Shown here: one piece after another, positions 47,034 to 58,132 of the stretch
How positions within the stretch are numbered: position 1 is the stretch's first letter
Layout: every line of letters starts with the position of its first letter
Notes under the pieces: generated by a model
The model's input: the letters and a program-made list of their open reading frames with translations, nothing else
Told to the model about the DNA's origin: nothing
The model's database searches: none
Assembly: GCF_003050615.1 (NCBI RefSeq)
Contig: NZ_NWBU01000010.1
Span: 405,165 to 469,164 of the forward strand
Reading direction: 5' to 3'
DNA: 64,000 bases
Origin: Sphingomonas oleivorans
GTDB taxonomy: Bacteria; Pseudomonadota; Alphaproteobacteria; Sphingomonadales; Sphingomonadaceae
Program-made: the position numbers and the translations under genes

Positions 47034-48161
47034 TCAGGCCGTCTGTGCCGCCGTCCGGGGCGAGGCGAGCAGCGCGCGGAGCTGGCGATGGCCCTGGGCG
47101 AAGAGCAGCAGCGCCACAAGGCTCGCGCCGCACAGCAGCAGATAGGCGGCATGGTTGCGCGTCAGCTCGATCCAGATGAAGCCCGCCAGATAGCTGATCA
47201 CCACGCTTGCCAGAAAACATTGCAGCGAGGCCGAGCCCACCGCCGCGACATAGCGGCTCGCGCGCAGCGACTGGAGCCAGGGCATGCGCCATAGCAGACC
47301 CAGCACGAGCAGGCAGACCGACAGGACATGGATGACGCGCGCCGGCCCGACGCGCACCTTGCTCTGGCCCCAGACCTGGAAACCGAACGGCTCCTGCGCG
47401 ACGAACAGCATAGTCAGCCCTGCGAACAGCGCGAAGGCCGCGATCAGCCAGCGGCGATCAGCGACGAAGGCGCGGCGGACGCGGTCGAGCAGCGCGAAGC
47501 GCCCGGCGGCGAGCGCGCCGAAGAAGAGCAATTGCCAGGAGCCGGGCCCGAAATTCCATTTCCATTCGCCCGCGGGCATGCCGCCCGGCGGACGCAGCCA
47601 GGGATAATGATAGGCCACGGCGTAAAGCGTCACCGAGGCGCCTATCGCCAGCGCCGGCCGCCGCAGCAGCAGCCAGGCGAAGAGCGGCGCCGTGAGCATC
47701 AGCAGCGTGTAGACGGCGAGGATTTCCAGGCAATAAGGCTGGATATAGCCGATCAAGAAGCCGGCGAAGGCCAGCGGGCCGCCGGCGATGAAATATTCGA
47801 AGAAGCTCAGCCGGGCGAGCAGCGGCGACATCCAGCAGATCGGCAGGACGAGCAGGAACAGCAGCAGATTATAGAGATAAAGCTTGCCCGCGCGGGCATA
47901 GATTTTGCGCGTGAAGCCTTCCAGCCCGTGCTGCCGATTGGCCGAAAGATAGACGGCGCCGACCAGATAGCCGGAAAGCAGGAAGAAAATCTCCGCCGCG
48001 CTGGAGAAGCCCCAATGCGACAGAGTGGGGAAGACCGGCTCGCGCATGCCTCCGCGTACGACGATGCCGGTGAGATGGTTCACCGTGATCGTCAGCAGCG
48101 CCAGACCGCGCAGAATGTCGATCGCCTGATCCCGCGGACGGCGGGCGGGAATTTCATTCAT
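47034..48161 (-). CDS. OpgC-like membrane acyltransferase
   Basis: A 375-residue polytopic membrane protein with about ten hydrophobic segments. The N-terminal RDQAIDILRGLALLTITVNHLTG and AAEIFFLLSGYLVGAVYL fit the OpgC_C family of acyltransferases, which succinylate osmoregulated periplasmic glucans. No opgG/opgH is nearby, so the acceptor is unknown. I chose the ATG at 48159-48161 (GAGGGG upstream); longer starts at 48188 and 48200 exist. Confidence 0.82.
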   Translation of the reverse strand: MNEIPARRPRDQAIDILRGLALLTITVNHLTGIVVRGGMREPVFPTLSHWGFSSAAEIFFLLSGYLVGAVYLSANRQHGLEGFTRKIYARAGKLYLYNLLLFLLVLPICWMSPLLARLSFFEYFIAGGPLAFAGFLIGYIQPYCLEILAVYTLLMLTAPLFAWLLLRRPALAIGASVTLYAVAYHYPWLRPPGGMPAGEWKWNFGPGSWQLLFFGALAAGRFALLDRVRRAFVADRRWLIAAFALFAGLTMLFVAQEPFGFQVWGQSKVRVGPARVIHVLSVCLLVLGLLWRMPWLQSLRASRYVAAVGSASLQCFLASVVISYLAGFIWIELTRNHAAYLLLCGASLVALLLFAQGHRQLRALLASPRTAAQTA

Positions 48162-48263
48162 CTGATCGGGCCCCTCGGGCGCGGCCATGGCTTTAGGCAT
48201 GACCGCGCGGTTCGCATGGTGCGGTGCGCAACGCAATGGCGAACGGTGTCTGATCGCCGCACC

Positions 48264-48292
48264 GTCGCTTACATTGCCAGTCGCTTACATTG
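48264..48292. repeat. Short tandem direct repeat upstream of lon
   Basis: GTCGCTTACATTG occurs at 48264-48276 and again at 48280-48292, 16 bp start to start (about one and a half helical turns). The second copy overlaps the -35 of the lon promoter, so it could be a regulator binding site or a small duplication. Confidence 0.6.
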
Positions 48293-48317
48293 ATCGTCGA
48301 GCGACTACACCCCATAT
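48290..48317 (+). promoter_or_regulatory. Sigma-32 (heat-shock) promoter of lon
   Basis: CCCCATAT (48310-48317) matches the heat-shock -10 consensus CCCCATNT completely; TTGATC (48290-48295) lies 14 bp upstream, within the usual spacer range. It is placed 48 bp before the lon start, which is a classical RpoH target. Confidence 0.7.
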
Positions 48318-48364
48318 AGGTTAAGAAGGGCACGGGCATAACCCCCGTGCTGTACGGAGTATCC

Positions 48365-50776
48365 ATGACCGACAAGCTTCCCGTCCTGCCGTTGCGCGAC
48401 ATCGTCGTGTTCCCGCAGATGATCGTGCCGCTCTTCGTGGGCCGCGACAAATCCGTGGCGGCGCTGGAAAGCGCCATGGCGGCGGACAAGACGATATTCC
48501 TCGTCTCGCAGCTCGATCCGGCGGAGGACGATCCGGATGCGCAGGCACTTTATGATCTGGGTGTGGTCGCGACGGTGCTGCAGCTGCTCAAGCTGCCGGA
48601 CGGCACGGTGCGCGTGCTGGTGGAAGGCAAGCAGCGCGCGACGCTGGGCGAGCTCGACACGAGCGGGCCGCATCTTGCCGCGAACGTGTCGCTGATCGAG
48701 GAGAAGCTGGTCGATCGGGGCGGCACACAGGGCAATGAGATTGCCGCGCTGATGCGCTCGGTGATCGATCAGTTCGAAAATTATGCCCGGCTGAACAAGA
48801 AGATGCCGGCGGAGACGGCGACGCAGCTCGCCGATATCGACGATCCCTCGCGTCTGGCCGACGCGGTTTCCGCCAATATCAACATCAAGGTCGCCGACAA
48901 GCAGGCGCTGCTCGTCGAGCTCGATCCCGTGAAGCGGCTGGAAATGTCCTTCGCCTTCATGGAGGGCGAGCTGGGCGTGCTGCAGGTGGAGAAGAAGATC
49001 CGCAGCCGCGTCAAGCGCCAGATGGAGAAGACGCAGCGCGAATATTATCTCAACGAGCAGCTGAAGGCGATCCAGCGTGAGCTGGGCACGGAAAGCGAGG
49101 AGGGCGGCGACGAGATCGCCGATCTCACCGCCAAGATCACCAAGCTGAAACTGTCCAAGGAAGCCCGCGCAAAGGCGACGACCGAGCTTAAGAAGCTGCG
49201 CACCATGGCGCCGATGTCCGCCGAGGCGACGGTCGTGCGCAACTATCTCGACGTGCTGCTGGGGTTGCCCTGGGGCAAGAAGAGCAAGCTAAAGAAGGAT
49301 ATCGCCGAAGCGCAGAGGGTGCTCGACGCGGACCATTATGGGCTGGAGAAGGTCAAGGAACGGATCGTCGAATATCTCGCGGTGCAGGCGCGGACCAACA
49401 AGCTGAAGGGTCCGATCCTGTGCCTGGTCGGCCCGCCGGGCGTGGGCAAGACCTCGCTCGGCCGCTCGATCGCCAAGGCGACGGGGCGCGAGTTCGTGCG
49501 CCAGTCGCTGGGCGGCGTGCGCGACGAGGCCGAGATTCGCGGGCACCGGCGGACCTATATCGGCTCGCTGCCGGGCAAGATCGTGTCCAACCTGAAGAAG
49601 GCCGGCACGTCCAACCCGCTGTTCCTGCTCGACGAGATCGACAAGCTGGGCCAGGATTTCCGCGGCGATCCGGCCTCCGCGCTGCTCGAGGTGCTCGATC
49701 CGGAGCAGAATGCGAAATTCCAGGACCATTATCTGGAGATCGACGTCGATCTTTCGGACATCATGTTCGTGACGACGGCCAATTCGCTCAACCTGCCGCA
49801 GCCGCTGCTCGACCGCATGGAGATCATCCGGCTTGAGGGGTATACGGAGGATGAGAAGGTCGAGATCGCCAAGTCGCATCTCCTCGAAAAGCAGATCGAG
49901 GCGCATGGCCTGAAGCCAGACGAGTTCGTGCTGACTGACGGGGGGCTGCGCGACCTGATCCGCTATTATACTCGCGAGGCTGGCGTGCGTACGCTGGAGC
50001 GGGAGATCGCCAAGCTCGCGCGCAAGAGCCTGCGCCGCATCTTGGAGGGCAAGGCGGAGACCGTCACCATCACCCCGGAAAATCTCTCCGAATTTGCGGG
50101 CGTGCGCAAATATCGCTTCGGCGTGAGCGAGGAGGAGGACCAGATCGGTGCCGTTACCGGCCTCGCCTGGACCGAGGTGGGCGGCGAGCTGCTGACCATC
50201 GAGGCGGTGACCGTGCCTGGCAAGGGGCAGGTGAAGACGACGGGCAAGCTCGGCGAGGTGATGCAGGAATCGGTGCAGGCCGCCTTCTCCTTCGTGAAGG
50301 CGCGCGCGCCGGGTTATGGCGTCAAGCCCAGCCTGTTCGCGCGCAAGGATGTGCATATCCACCTGCCCGAAGGCGCGGTTCCCAAGGATGGTCCCTCGGC
50401 GGGCATCGGCATGGTGACCGCGATCATCTCGACGCTGACCGGCGTGCCGGTCCGGCGCGAGGTGGCGATGACGGGCGAGGTGACGTTGCGCGGCCGCGTC
50501 CTGCCGATCGGCGGCCTCAAGGAGAAGCTGCTCGCGGCGCTGCGCGGCGGCATCACCACCGTGCTCATCCCCAAGGAGAATGAAAAGGATCTGGCCGATA
50601 TCCCCGCGAACACGCTCGAGGGGCTGAAGATCGTGCCCGTGGCACATGTCGACGAGGTGCTGGCGCTGGCGCTGGCCGGGCCGCTCGCGCCGATCGACTG
50701 GACCGAGGCCGACGAGCTCGCCGCTCAGCCGGTGCATCGCGGCGGCGAGGCGGCGGAGCCGGCCATCCGGCACTGA
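48365..50776 (+). CDS. lon: Lon, ATP-dependent protease
   Basis: An 803-residue LonA protease. N-terminal substrate domain ([21 protein letters not shown]), AAA+ domain with [16 protein letters not shown] and [11 protein letters not shown], and the C-terminal protease domain with catalytic Ser in [11 protein letters not shown] and Lys in [11 protein letters not shown]. It degrades misfolded and regulatory proteins. ATG 48365 with GGAG upstream; a GTG at 48347 is unlikely. Confidence 0.97.
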   Translation: MTDKLPVLPLRDIVVFPQMIVPLFVGRDKSVAALESAMAADKTIFLVSQLDPAEDDPDAQALYDLGVVATVLQLLKLPDGTVRVLVEGKQRATLGELDTSGPHLAANVSLIEEKLVDRGGTQGNEIAALMRSVIDQFENYARLNKKMPAETATQLADIDDPSRLADAVSANINIKVADKQALLVELDPVKRLEMSFAFMEGELGVLQVEKKIRSRVKRQMEKTQREYYLNEQLKAIQRELGTESEEGGDEIADLTAKITKLKLSKEARAKATTELKKLRTMAPMSAEATVVRNYLDVLLGLPWGKKSKLKKDIAEAQRVLDADHYGLEKVKERIVEYLAVQARTNKLKGPILCLVGPPGVGKTSLGRSIAKATGREFVRQSLGGVRDEAEIRGHRRTYIGSLPGKIVSNLKKAGTSNPLFLLDEIDKLGQDFRGDPASALLEVLDPEQNAKFQDHYLEIDVDLSDIMFVTTANSLNLPQPLLDRMEIIRLEGYTEDEKVEIAKSHLLEKQIEAHGLKPDEFVLTDGGLRDLIRYYTREAGVRTLEREIAKLARKSLRRILEGKAETVTITPENLSEFAGVRKYRFGVSEEEDQIGAVTGLAWTEVGGELLTIEAVTVPGKGQVKTTGKLGEVMQESVQAAFSFVKARAPGYGVKPSLFARKDVHIHLPEGAVPKDGPSAGIGMVTAIISTLTGVPVRREVAMTGEVTLRGRVLPIGGLKEKLLAALRGGITTVLIPKENEKDLADIPANTLEGLKIVPVAHVDEVLALALAGPLAPIDWTEADELAAQPVHRGGEAAEPAIRH

Positions 50777-50791
50777 TCCCGATTAGACTTT

Positions 50792-50826
50792 CCGATTCGT
50801 CGCGATCCCGAATCGCGACGAATCGG
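50792..50826 (+). terminator. 15-bp hairpin after lon
   Basis: CCGATTCGTCGCGAT (50792-50806) pairs perfectly with ATCGCGACGAATCGG (50812-50826) over a CCCGA loop, 15 bp beyond the lon stop. There is only a short T-tract (CTCGTTT). It is probably a terminator or a transcript-stabilising stem. Confidence 0.75.
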
Positions 50827-50945
50827 CTCGTTTCGACGTTGGTAACCCTCTTTACTTTTGACAGGAGCCCCGATGCCGGGCTCTACATGCACCACGGCTG
50901 TGGCCGCGACTCCCGAACATGCATCATACAGGGGCTAAGAGGGGT

Positions 50946-51218
50946 ATGAACAAGCAGGAGCTTATCGCTGCGGTGGCCGAGGCCACGGGGCTCGCCAAGG
51001 GCGATGCGGGCAAGGCCGTCGAGGCCGTTTTCGAGACGATCGGTTCGGCGCTGAAATCCGGCGACGAGGTTCGCCTGGTCGGATTCGGTACCTTTCTCGT
51101 GGGCCAGCGCAAGGCATCCACCGGCCGCAATCCGCGCACGGGCGAGCCGATGGACATCAAGGCTTCGGCACAGCCGAAGTTCAAGCCCGGCAAGGGCCTC
51201 AAGGATCTGATCAACTAG
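50946..51218 (+). CDS. hup: HU-family DNA-binding protein
   Basis: A 90-residue nucleoid protein. NKQELIAAVAEATGLAKGDAGKAVEAVFETI, GFGTFLVGQRKASTGRNPRTGEPMDIKAS (the DNA-clasping arm) and the KPGKGLKDLIN end are typical HU features. AGAGGGG precedes the ATG. The lon-hup order is common in proteobacteria. Confidence 0.95.
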   Translation: MNKQELIAAVAEATGLAKGDAGKAVEAVFETIGSALKSGDEVRLVGFGTFLVGQRKASTGRNPRTGEPMDIKASAQPKFKPGKGLKDLIN

Positions 51219-51303
51219 ATCGGGCAATCCATATGGAGATGGCGGTAAAATCGTGCGCGGGGGCTGGACAGGCCCATGCCAACCGGATAATCGCCTCCTC
51301 CAC

Positions 51304-51333
51304 CGGCCGCTTCGCCACGAGCGGCCGATTTTC
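51304..51333 (+). terminator. Terminator after hup
   Basis: CGGCCGCT (51304-51311) pairs with AGCGGCCG (51320-51327) over an 8-base loop, followed by ATTTTCTT. It lies 85 bp beyond the hup stop and just before tRNA-Val. Confidence 0.8.
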
Positions 51334-51368
51334 TTCCCGGGCCTTCGGGCTCGGCCCAAGCGAAGCGT

Positions 51369-51443
51369 GGGCGCGTAGCTCAGTGGTAGAGCACTGTGTT
51401 CACACCGCAGGGGTCGCAAGTTCAATCCTTGCCGCGCCCACCA
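51369..51443 (+). tRNA. tRNA-Val (anticodon CAC)
   Basis: A 75-base gene starting GGGCGCGTAGCTCAGTGG. The anticodon stem CTGTG/CGCAG encloses TTCACAC, anticodon CAC (reads GUG). The T-arm AGTTCAATCCTT and the encoded 3' CCA complete the cloverleaf. Confidence 0.94.
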
Positions 51444-51784
51444 CGCTTCCTTCCTGAATTTATTGGACTTTTCCATTCTGAGCCGCCGCCATCCACAGTG
51501 ATCGGGTCGTTCAGACGTACTATCAAAGGTCCAAAAGGGCGTAGGGTCAGCCGGGATGGCGTGCAGGCGTTATCGCGGCTGATTTGCAGTTCTTCTTGAG
51601 CTGCATCTGAGGCCGCATGGACTTTTCGAGCCTTGATGTCTGATGGCTTGCGAAATCAGCATCCGATGGCGGATCTTCTTTCGCTGATAATCATTAACGA
51701 TCCGGATACATGGTCGTTCCGCCGTTGCAACATAGCATGAATGGATTGCAACGTAGGAGATACAGTGGAGGAGGAAGCTCGCGT
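51444..51784. other. Non-coding stretch between tRNA-Val and the pyruvyl transferase gene
   Basis: 341 bp with no convincing gene. It is visibly less GC-rich than its surroundings and contains the repeated word TGGACTTTTC (near 51465 and 51617). Lying on the 3' side of a tRNA gene and before a lone polysaccharide gene, it could be remnant DNA of an old insertion. No integrase or clear att duplication is seen. Confidence 0.35.
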
Positions 51785-53089
51785 ATGCCTATATCCAAGG
51801 TCGCGTTAATCACTCGGATGTCCACGCAGAATGCTGGCAATGAGGCTCTGTCGATCGAGTTGATCAATTTCTTCAAACGCGAACTTCCCAACGCGGAAAT
51901 CCGCGCGATGGACCGTTATCCGCGCTTCTTCGAGCATCTTAAGATTGCCCACCTCCAGGCAGGCGGCGGCAGCTTGATCCAGGCATTTGACGCGTTGGCC
52001 GACCGCTTGCTCGCGCGCTTCTCCCCATCGCCGCAACCCAATCTGGCACCGCTGGCGGACGAGCGCCTCGTCAGGCTGGATCAGACCGCGAAGGAGCTCA
52101 CCGGGCGCCTGCGCCAGATCAAGCGCGCCATCGCGCTCCGGCAAAATCTGGCGCGGCTGGGCCTGATCGGTCGCGACGAGGTCGCGCGAACGTTCGACAC
52201 CTGCCGATGGTCAGACCTCCTTGTGTGGAACCCGGCGGGCGAGTTTCACCCCACCGGCAATCCGGATCAGACGTTCCGGCTGCTGCTGATCCTGAGAATC
52301 GCGCAGCGCCTCGGCAAGCGGACCGCGATCATAAACCACAGCATCGAGATCAGCGATCCACGCCTGCGCGAACTCGTTAAGCACGTCTATTGCAACGCCG
52401 ACTATGTCGGTGTGCGGGATGCACAGTCGGTGCAGGAGGCCTTAAAGCTTGGTGTCGAGGCTGGGCGGATTCATGAATCGCCCGACCTGGTGTTTCTTGC
52501 GTCCATCCCCGACGCGATCAAGATCGCTCCGGCGGACGCCATCCCCGAAGGCGCGATCGGCATCTCGATCAACGGGCTCGAGGCGATGCGGGGCCAGGAC
52601 GAGTGGGATGACTTCTTCGCGCGCATCAAGACGCTCGGTCGGGAGTTCGTCTATCTGTCCAACGCCATGAACCATGATCTGGAGCTCGCGCACCAGTTCG
52701 CCGCCCGCCATGGCGGGATCGTCATCGAGCGCCAGCCGACCTACAGGGAACTGCGTGGCTTTTACGGGCGAATGGGCGTTCTGGTCAGCAGCCGCCTGCA
52801 CGCATCCATTCTGGCGCTGTGCGAAGGCACCCCGGTGATCAGCATCGAGCCGTCGGTCTTCAAGCTGACGGCCATCTTCGAGCAGATGAACTATTCGATT
52901 CCGACAGACAATCTTGCCCACGCCGGCTGGTGGAAAAGGCTTTCCACGCATGTCGAGCAGGCATTGCTGGATCGCGGCACTCTTTCGAATGTCGGCGCCA
53001 AGGCGCTCGCGCTCCAGGTTCAGCGGATACACGGGGCCTATGAGCGGCTCTTCTATCTTGCCAGGCCGAGAGTGAGCGAGGCCATTTGA
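51785..53089 (+). CDS. Polysaccharide pyruvyl transferase family protein
   Basis: A 434-residue protein of the PS_pyruv_trans family. The N-terminus KVALITRMSTQNAGNEALSIELINFFKRELP, the Gly-rich LQAGGGSLIQAF and the C-terminal VLVSSRLHASILALCEGTPVISIEPS are family features. Members put pyruvate ketals on exopolysaccharides, or have related sugar-transferase roles. ATG 51785 is chosen for the strong GGAGGAGGAAG upstream. It stands alone here, with no other exopolysaccharide genes next to it. Confidence 0.85.
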   Translation: MPISKVALITRMSTQNAGNEALSIELINFFKRELPNAEIRAMDRYPRFFEHLKIAHLQAGGGSLIQAFDALADRLLARFSPSPQPNLAPLADERLVRLDQTAKELTGRLRQIKRAIALRQNLARLGLIGRDEVARTFDTCRWSDLLVWNPAGEFHPTGNPDQTFRLLLILRIAQRLGKRTAIINHSIEISDPRLRELVKHVYCNADYVGVRDAQSVQEALKLGVEAGRIHESPDLVFLASIPDAIKIAPADAIPEGAIGISINGLEAMRGQDEWDDFFARIKTLGREFVYLSNAMNHDLELAHQFAARHGGIVIERQPTYRELRGFYGRMGVLVSSRLHASILALCEGTPVISIEPSVFKLTAIFEQMNYSIPTDNLAHAGWWKRLSTHVEQALLDRGTLSNVGAKALALQVQRIHGAYERLFYLARPRVSEAI

Positions 53090-53127
53090 CGGTCGCCATT
53101 CCGATGCCGCCGCAGGGGGCGGGACGT

Positions 53128-54173
<1,046 letters not shown>

Positions 54174-54174
<1 letters not shown>

Positions 54175-55022
54175 TAGTGGCCCGTTCCTGTGCGGTGATA
54201 ATCGAAGCGCCATTCGAGGATGCTCTTCAGCACCAGCGTGACCAGCGCCAGCATCGCGAGCAGCGAGGCGACGGCGAAGGCGGCGACGAAATTATATTCG
54301 TTGTAGAGGATCTCGACATGGAGCGGCATCGTGTTCGTCTCTCCCCGGATATGGCCGGAGACGACCGAAACGGCGCCGAATTCGCCCATGGCGCGCGCAT
54401 TGCAGAGGAGCACGCCATAAAGCAGGCCCCAGCGTATGTTGGGCAAGGTGACATGCCAGAAGGTCTGCCAGCCGGACGCGCCGAGCGACAAAGCCGCTTC
54501 CTCGTCGTCGCGGCCCTGTTCGGCCATCAGCGGAATGAGCTCGCGCGCGACGAAGGGGAAGGTGACGAAGACGGAGGCGAGGACGATGCCGGGCACCGCG
54601 AACACGATCTCGATATCATGTTCCTGCAGCCAGGGACCGAACCAGCCCGACGCGCCGAACATCAGCACATAGATCAGGCCCGCGACCACGGGCGAGACGG
54701 AGAAGGGCAGGTCGATCAGGGTGATCAATATGCCCTTGCCGGGAAAATCGAACTTGGTGATCGCCCAGGCCGCGGCAATGCCGAAGACGATGTTGAGCGG
54801 CACGGAGATGGCGGCGACGATCAGGGTGAGCCGGATCGCCGACCAGGCATCGGGCTCGACGATCGCCTCCAGGAAAGGCTGGAGGCCGTTGCGCAGCGCC
54901 TCGGCGAAGACGGCGAGCAGCGGCAGCAGCAGGAAGAGGAACAGGAAGACGAGCGCGACGCCGATCAGCGCGATGCGCGCGATCGGCGATTCGGCGGTGG
55001 CGCGGCGGGCGTGCTTTGCCAT
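54174..55022 (-). CDS. cysW: Sulfate ABC transporter permease CysW
   Basis: A 282-residue inner-membrane permease with six hydrophobic segments and the EAA-type loop ([43 protein letters not shown]) that contacts CysA. It pairs with CysT. The gene overlaps both neighbours by one base. The EAA loop and the [22 protein letters not shown] stretch are CysW-typical. Confidence 0.95.
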
Positions 55023-55918
55023 CAGCCTTCCATCCGCCGGCGGCTCCAGATCTGGATCAGGTTGATCAAGAGCAGGAGCAGGAAGGAGGCGATGAGCATC
55101 ACCGCGGCGATCGCGGTGGCGCCCTGATAATCATATTGTTCGAGCTGGGTGACGATCATCAGCGGCGCGATCTCGCTCTGGAAGGGCATGTTGCCGGCGA
55201 TGAAGATCACCGATCCATATTCGCCGATGCCGCGCGCGAAGGCGAGCGCGAAGCCGGTGAGGAGCGCCGGCGCGATCGCGGGAAGGATCACGCGGCGGAA
55301 TGTCTTGAGGCGGCTCGCGCCCAGCGCCGCTGCGGCTTCCTCCACATCCGCGCCCAGATCGTCCAGCACGGGCTCGACCGAGCGGACGACGAAGGGCAGG
55401 CCGATGAAGATCAGCGCGACGACCACGCCGAGCGGCGTATAGGCGACCTTGACCCCCAGCGGCTCGATATATTGGCCGACCCAGCCGGTATCGGCATAGA
55501 GCGCGGTGAGCGCGATGCCGGCGACGGCGGTGGGCAGCGCGAAGGGCAGATCGACCATCGCGCTGACGACGCGCTTGCCCGGAAAATCGTAGCGCACCAG
55601 CACCCAGGCGATGAGCAGGCCGAATATCGCGTTCACGCCGGCCGCCACGAAGGCCGCGCCGAAGCTCAGCCTGTAGGAGGCGACGACCCGTTCGGAGAAG
55701 GCGACGTCGAAGAAGCGGTCGAGGCCCATGCCTGCCGTCTTCACGAACACGGCCGACAGCGGGATCAGCACGATCAGGCAGAGATAGAAGAGGCTGAAGC
55801 CGAAGGTCAGCCCGAAACCGGGCATGACCGAGCGCCGCCGCCGCGCGGCGCGCGGAGCGATCGATCTGTCAATCTGCTGGCCGCCGAGCGCGACCGTGCC
55901 CCCGTTCACCTGGACCAT
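55022..55918 (-). CDS. cysT: Sulfate ABC transporter permease CysT
   Basis: A 298-residue permease. [40 protein letters not shown] is the EAA loop; [24 protein letters not shown] is typical of CysT. The N-terminus has a basic extension of about 25 residues before the first membrane segment. The ATG at 55916-55918 follows the substrate-binding gene by one base. Confidence 0.94.
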   Translation of the reverse strand: MVQVNGGTVALGGQQIDRSIAPRAARRRRSVMPGFGLTFGFSLFYLCLIVLIPLSAVFVKTAGMGLDRFFDVAFSERVVASYRLSFGAAFVAAGVNAIFGLLIAWVLVRYDFPGKRVVSAMVDLPFALPTAVAGIALTALYADTGWVGQYIEPLGVKVAYTPLGVVVALIFIGLPFVVRSVEPVLDDLGADVEEAAAALGASRLKTFRRVILPAIAPALLTGFALAFARGIGEYGSVIFIAGNMPFQSEIAPLMIVTQLEQYDYQGATAIAAVMLIASFLLLLLINLIQIWSRRRMEG

Positions 55919-55919
55919 C

Positions 55920-56942
55920 CTATCTCTTGGCTTGTGCGAAAACCGCATCGAACGTGCCGCCATCGGCGAAATGTTCGGCCTGGGCCTTTTTCCAGCCGCC
56001 GAAATCGCCGTCAATCGTGGCCAGCGTCAGCTTGGGGAAGGTGTCGGCATAGCGGGCGGCGACTTCCGGATTGCGCGGGCGATAGCCGTTCTTCGCGATG
56101 ATCTCCTGTGCTTTGGGTGTGTAGAGATAGTCGAGATAGGCCTTCGCCGCATCGGCCGTCTTATGTTTCGCGACATTCGCATCCACCACTGCGACCGGTG
56201 GTTCGGCGAGGATCGAAAGCGAGGGAGCGACCAGCTCGAACTTGCCCACGCCAAGCTCCTTCTGGGCGAGCAGCGCCTCATTCTCCCAGGCAAGCAGCAC
56301 ATCGCCAATGCCGCGTTCGGCAAAGGTGGTGGTGGCGCCGCGCGCGCCCGAATCGAGCACCGGCACGTTGCGGAACAATCGGGTGACATAATCGCGCGCG
56401 CCGGCTTCGGAACCGCTCGCCTTGCGGCCATAGGCCCAGGCGGCGAGATAGTTCCAGCGGGCGCCGCCGGACGTCTTGGGATTGGGGGTGACGACCTTGA
56501 TGCCGGGCTTCACCAGATCACCCCAGTCCTTGATCCCCTTGGGATTGCCCTTGCGGACGAGGAAGACGATCGTCGAATAATAAGGCGCGCTATTGTCCGG
56601 CAGCCGCGCCTGCCATTCGGCGGGCAGCAGCTTTCTCTCCGCCAGCAGGTCGATGTCATAGGCAAGCGCGAGGGTCGCGACATCGGCCTCCAGTCCATCG
56701 GCGATGGCGCGCGCCTGCTTGCCCGATCCGCCATGGCTCATGCGGAAGGAGACGGTCTGGCCCGTCTTCGCCTTCCACTCCTGGGCGAAGGCGGGATTGA
56801 TCTCCTTGTAGAGCTCGCGCGTGGGATCATAGCTCACATTGAGCAGCGTGACGGAGCCGGCCGCCTCGCCCGACGGCTTGGAGCAGCCCGCCACCGCAAG
56901 GGCGAGCGCCATGGTCGTCACTATCGCTGTCGGTCGTTTCAT
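55920..56942 (-). CDS. sbp: Sulfate-binding protein, predicted lipoprotein
   Basis: A 340-residue periplasmic sulfate-binding protein of the Sbp/CysP family. [57 protein letters not shown] and [16 protein letters not shown] are diagnostic. The signal peptide ends in LAVAGC, a lipobox, so it is probably lipid-anchored, whereas enterobacterial Sbp is soluble. First gene of sbp-cysT-cysW-cysA; the ATG at 56940-56942 has GGAGACAAG upstream. Confidence 0.94.
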   Translation of the reverse strand: MKRPTAIVTTMALALAVAGCSKPSGEAAGSVTLLNVSYDPTRELYKEINPAFAQEWKAKTGQTVSFRMSHGGSGKQARAIADGLEADVATLALAYDIDLLAERKLLPAEWQARLPDNSAPYYSTIVFLVRKGNPKGIKDWGDLVKPGIKVVTPNPKTSGGARWNYLAAWAYGRKASGSEAGARDYVTRLFRNVPVLDSGARGATTTFAERGIGDVLLAWENEALLAQKELGVGKFELVAPSLSILAEPPVAVVDANVAKHKTADAAKAYLDYLYTPKAQEIIAKNGYRPRNPEVAARYADTFPKLTLATIDGDFGGWKKAQAEHFADGGTFDAVFAQAKR

Positions 56943-57022
56943 TCTTGTCTCCGCGCGGTCGATTCGTGCCGGCATGTCTATCGGCTAAATCGACTTTTGG
57001 GCCGCAACTTCTCTTGCCCGGC

Positions 57023-57436
57023 TCAAAGCGCGGCTTTGGCGGACAGGCTGATACGATCGAGCACATTGGCGGTTTCGTCGCGCACCGCGATCATCACCTC
57101 GCGCAGGCGGCATTCGGCCTCGTCCACGCAATTCTCGCAGGGGCGGTAATTGAATCGGCTGGCGCAGGGCGTGAGCGCCAGCGAACCGCGCGTGAGGCGG
57201 ACGATGTCGCCATAGGTGATCGTATCGGGCGAGCGGGCGAGCCAATAGCCGCCTTCCTTGCCGCGCAGCGTCTCGACATAGCCGGCGCGCTTCAGCTCGG
57301 ACAGGATCACGGTCAGGAATTTGGCGGGAATATTCTGCTTTTCGGCGATTTCCGGAAGCTGCACCGGCCCCTGCCCATAACGATCGGCGAGATGCTGGAG
57401 GGCGCGCAACGCATAGCGGGTTCGTTGGGACAGCAC
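57023..57436 (-). CDS. Rrf2-family transcriptional regulator with four C-terminal cysteines
   Basis: A 137-residue Rrf2 protein. Winged helix: MLSQRTRYALRALQHLADRYG and PAKFLTVILSELKRAGYVETLRGKEGGYWLAR. C91, C100, C103 and C109 (CASRFNYRPCENCVDEAEC) could hold an Fe-S cluster as in IscR/NsrR, or act in cysteine sensing as proposed for CymR-like members. It lies 80 bp upstream of sbp on the same strand, so it is likely the regulator of the sulfate uptake operon and possibly its first gene. Confidence 0.88.
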   Translation of the reverse strand: MLSQRTRYALRALQHLADRYGQGPVQLPEIAEKQNIPAKFLTVILSELKRAGYVETLRGKEGGYWLARSPDTITYGDIVRLTRGSLALTPCASRFNYRPCENCVDEAECRLREVMIAVRDETANVLDRISLSAKAAL

Positions 57437-57497
57437 GGAAAATCATCATCCTCAAGCCATGCGCCCCCGCAAGCGATCCGGCGATGCACGGGGGGCA

Positions 57498-57776
57498 TCA
57501 ATCGAACAGCTCCTCGAGAAACGACTTCTTGCGCTTCTTGTAGCCGGCCGGTTGAGAATAGCCACCATATGGTGCGTGGCCGTAACCACCTGCCGCATGG
57601 CCGGCGGGCTGCGGCGGGGCGGATTGATGCTGCGATCGATCGATGATCTTGTCGAGCTCGCCGCGATCGAGCCAGACGCCGCGGCATTGCGGGCAATAAT
57701 CGATCTCGATGCCCTGGCGCTCGCTCATCACCAGGGGCACGGCACAGACCGGACAGGACATGGATGGCTTCGTCAT
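57498..57776 (-). CDS. TFIIB-type zinc-ribbon protein
   Basis: A 92-residue protein. The zinc ribbon CPVCAVPLVMSERQGIEIDYCPQCRGVWLDRGELDKII has two CPxC knuckles (residues 8-11 and 28-31) and the WLDRGELDKI signature of the bacterial zf-TFIIB family. A Gly/Tyr/Pro linker and a basic end (KKRKKSFLEELFD) follow. The function of this common small family is unknown. Confidence 0.9.
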   Translation of the reverse strand: MTKPSMSCPVCAVPLVMSERQGIEIDYCPQCRGVWLDRGELDKIIDRSQHQSAPPQPAGHAAGGYGHAPYGGYSQPAGYKKRKKSFLEELFD

Positions 57777-58004
57777 CCCACGCTACTCCATCTGGATCGG
57801 TGCCGGGGAGGGGAAGATGCCGGCATCGAACAGGGTTCGGAACAGGGCTCGGTGCGGCCCGATATCGCAGGCTTCGCGCAGCCGGCCGGAAGGGGCCCCG
57901 TCCGTCCGGTGAATTTAGGATCCGCTTTCGGAACTGCAATGCGCGGGGAACGCTTGACCTTTGGGTCGTCCCGCCACTATGGAGCGCGGCGCCCATCGCG
58001 ATAT

Positions 58005-58082
58005 GGCGATCGTAGCTCAATTGGTTAGAGCGCCGGTTTGTGGTACCGGAGGTTGCGGGTTCAATCCCCGTCGATCGCCCCA
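58005..58082 (+). tRNA. tRNA-His (anticodon GUG)
   Basis: The gene carries the extra 5' G(-1) opposite C73 (GGCGATCG against CGATCGCC). The anticodon loop TTGTGGT gives GTG. The T-arm GGGTTCAATCCCC and 3' CCA are encoded. Confidence 0.96.
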
Positions 58083-58132
58083 TCCTTCTCGGTGCGGGGC
58101 CCCTTCCTTTCTGGCTGGATAAGCGCCGGTAA

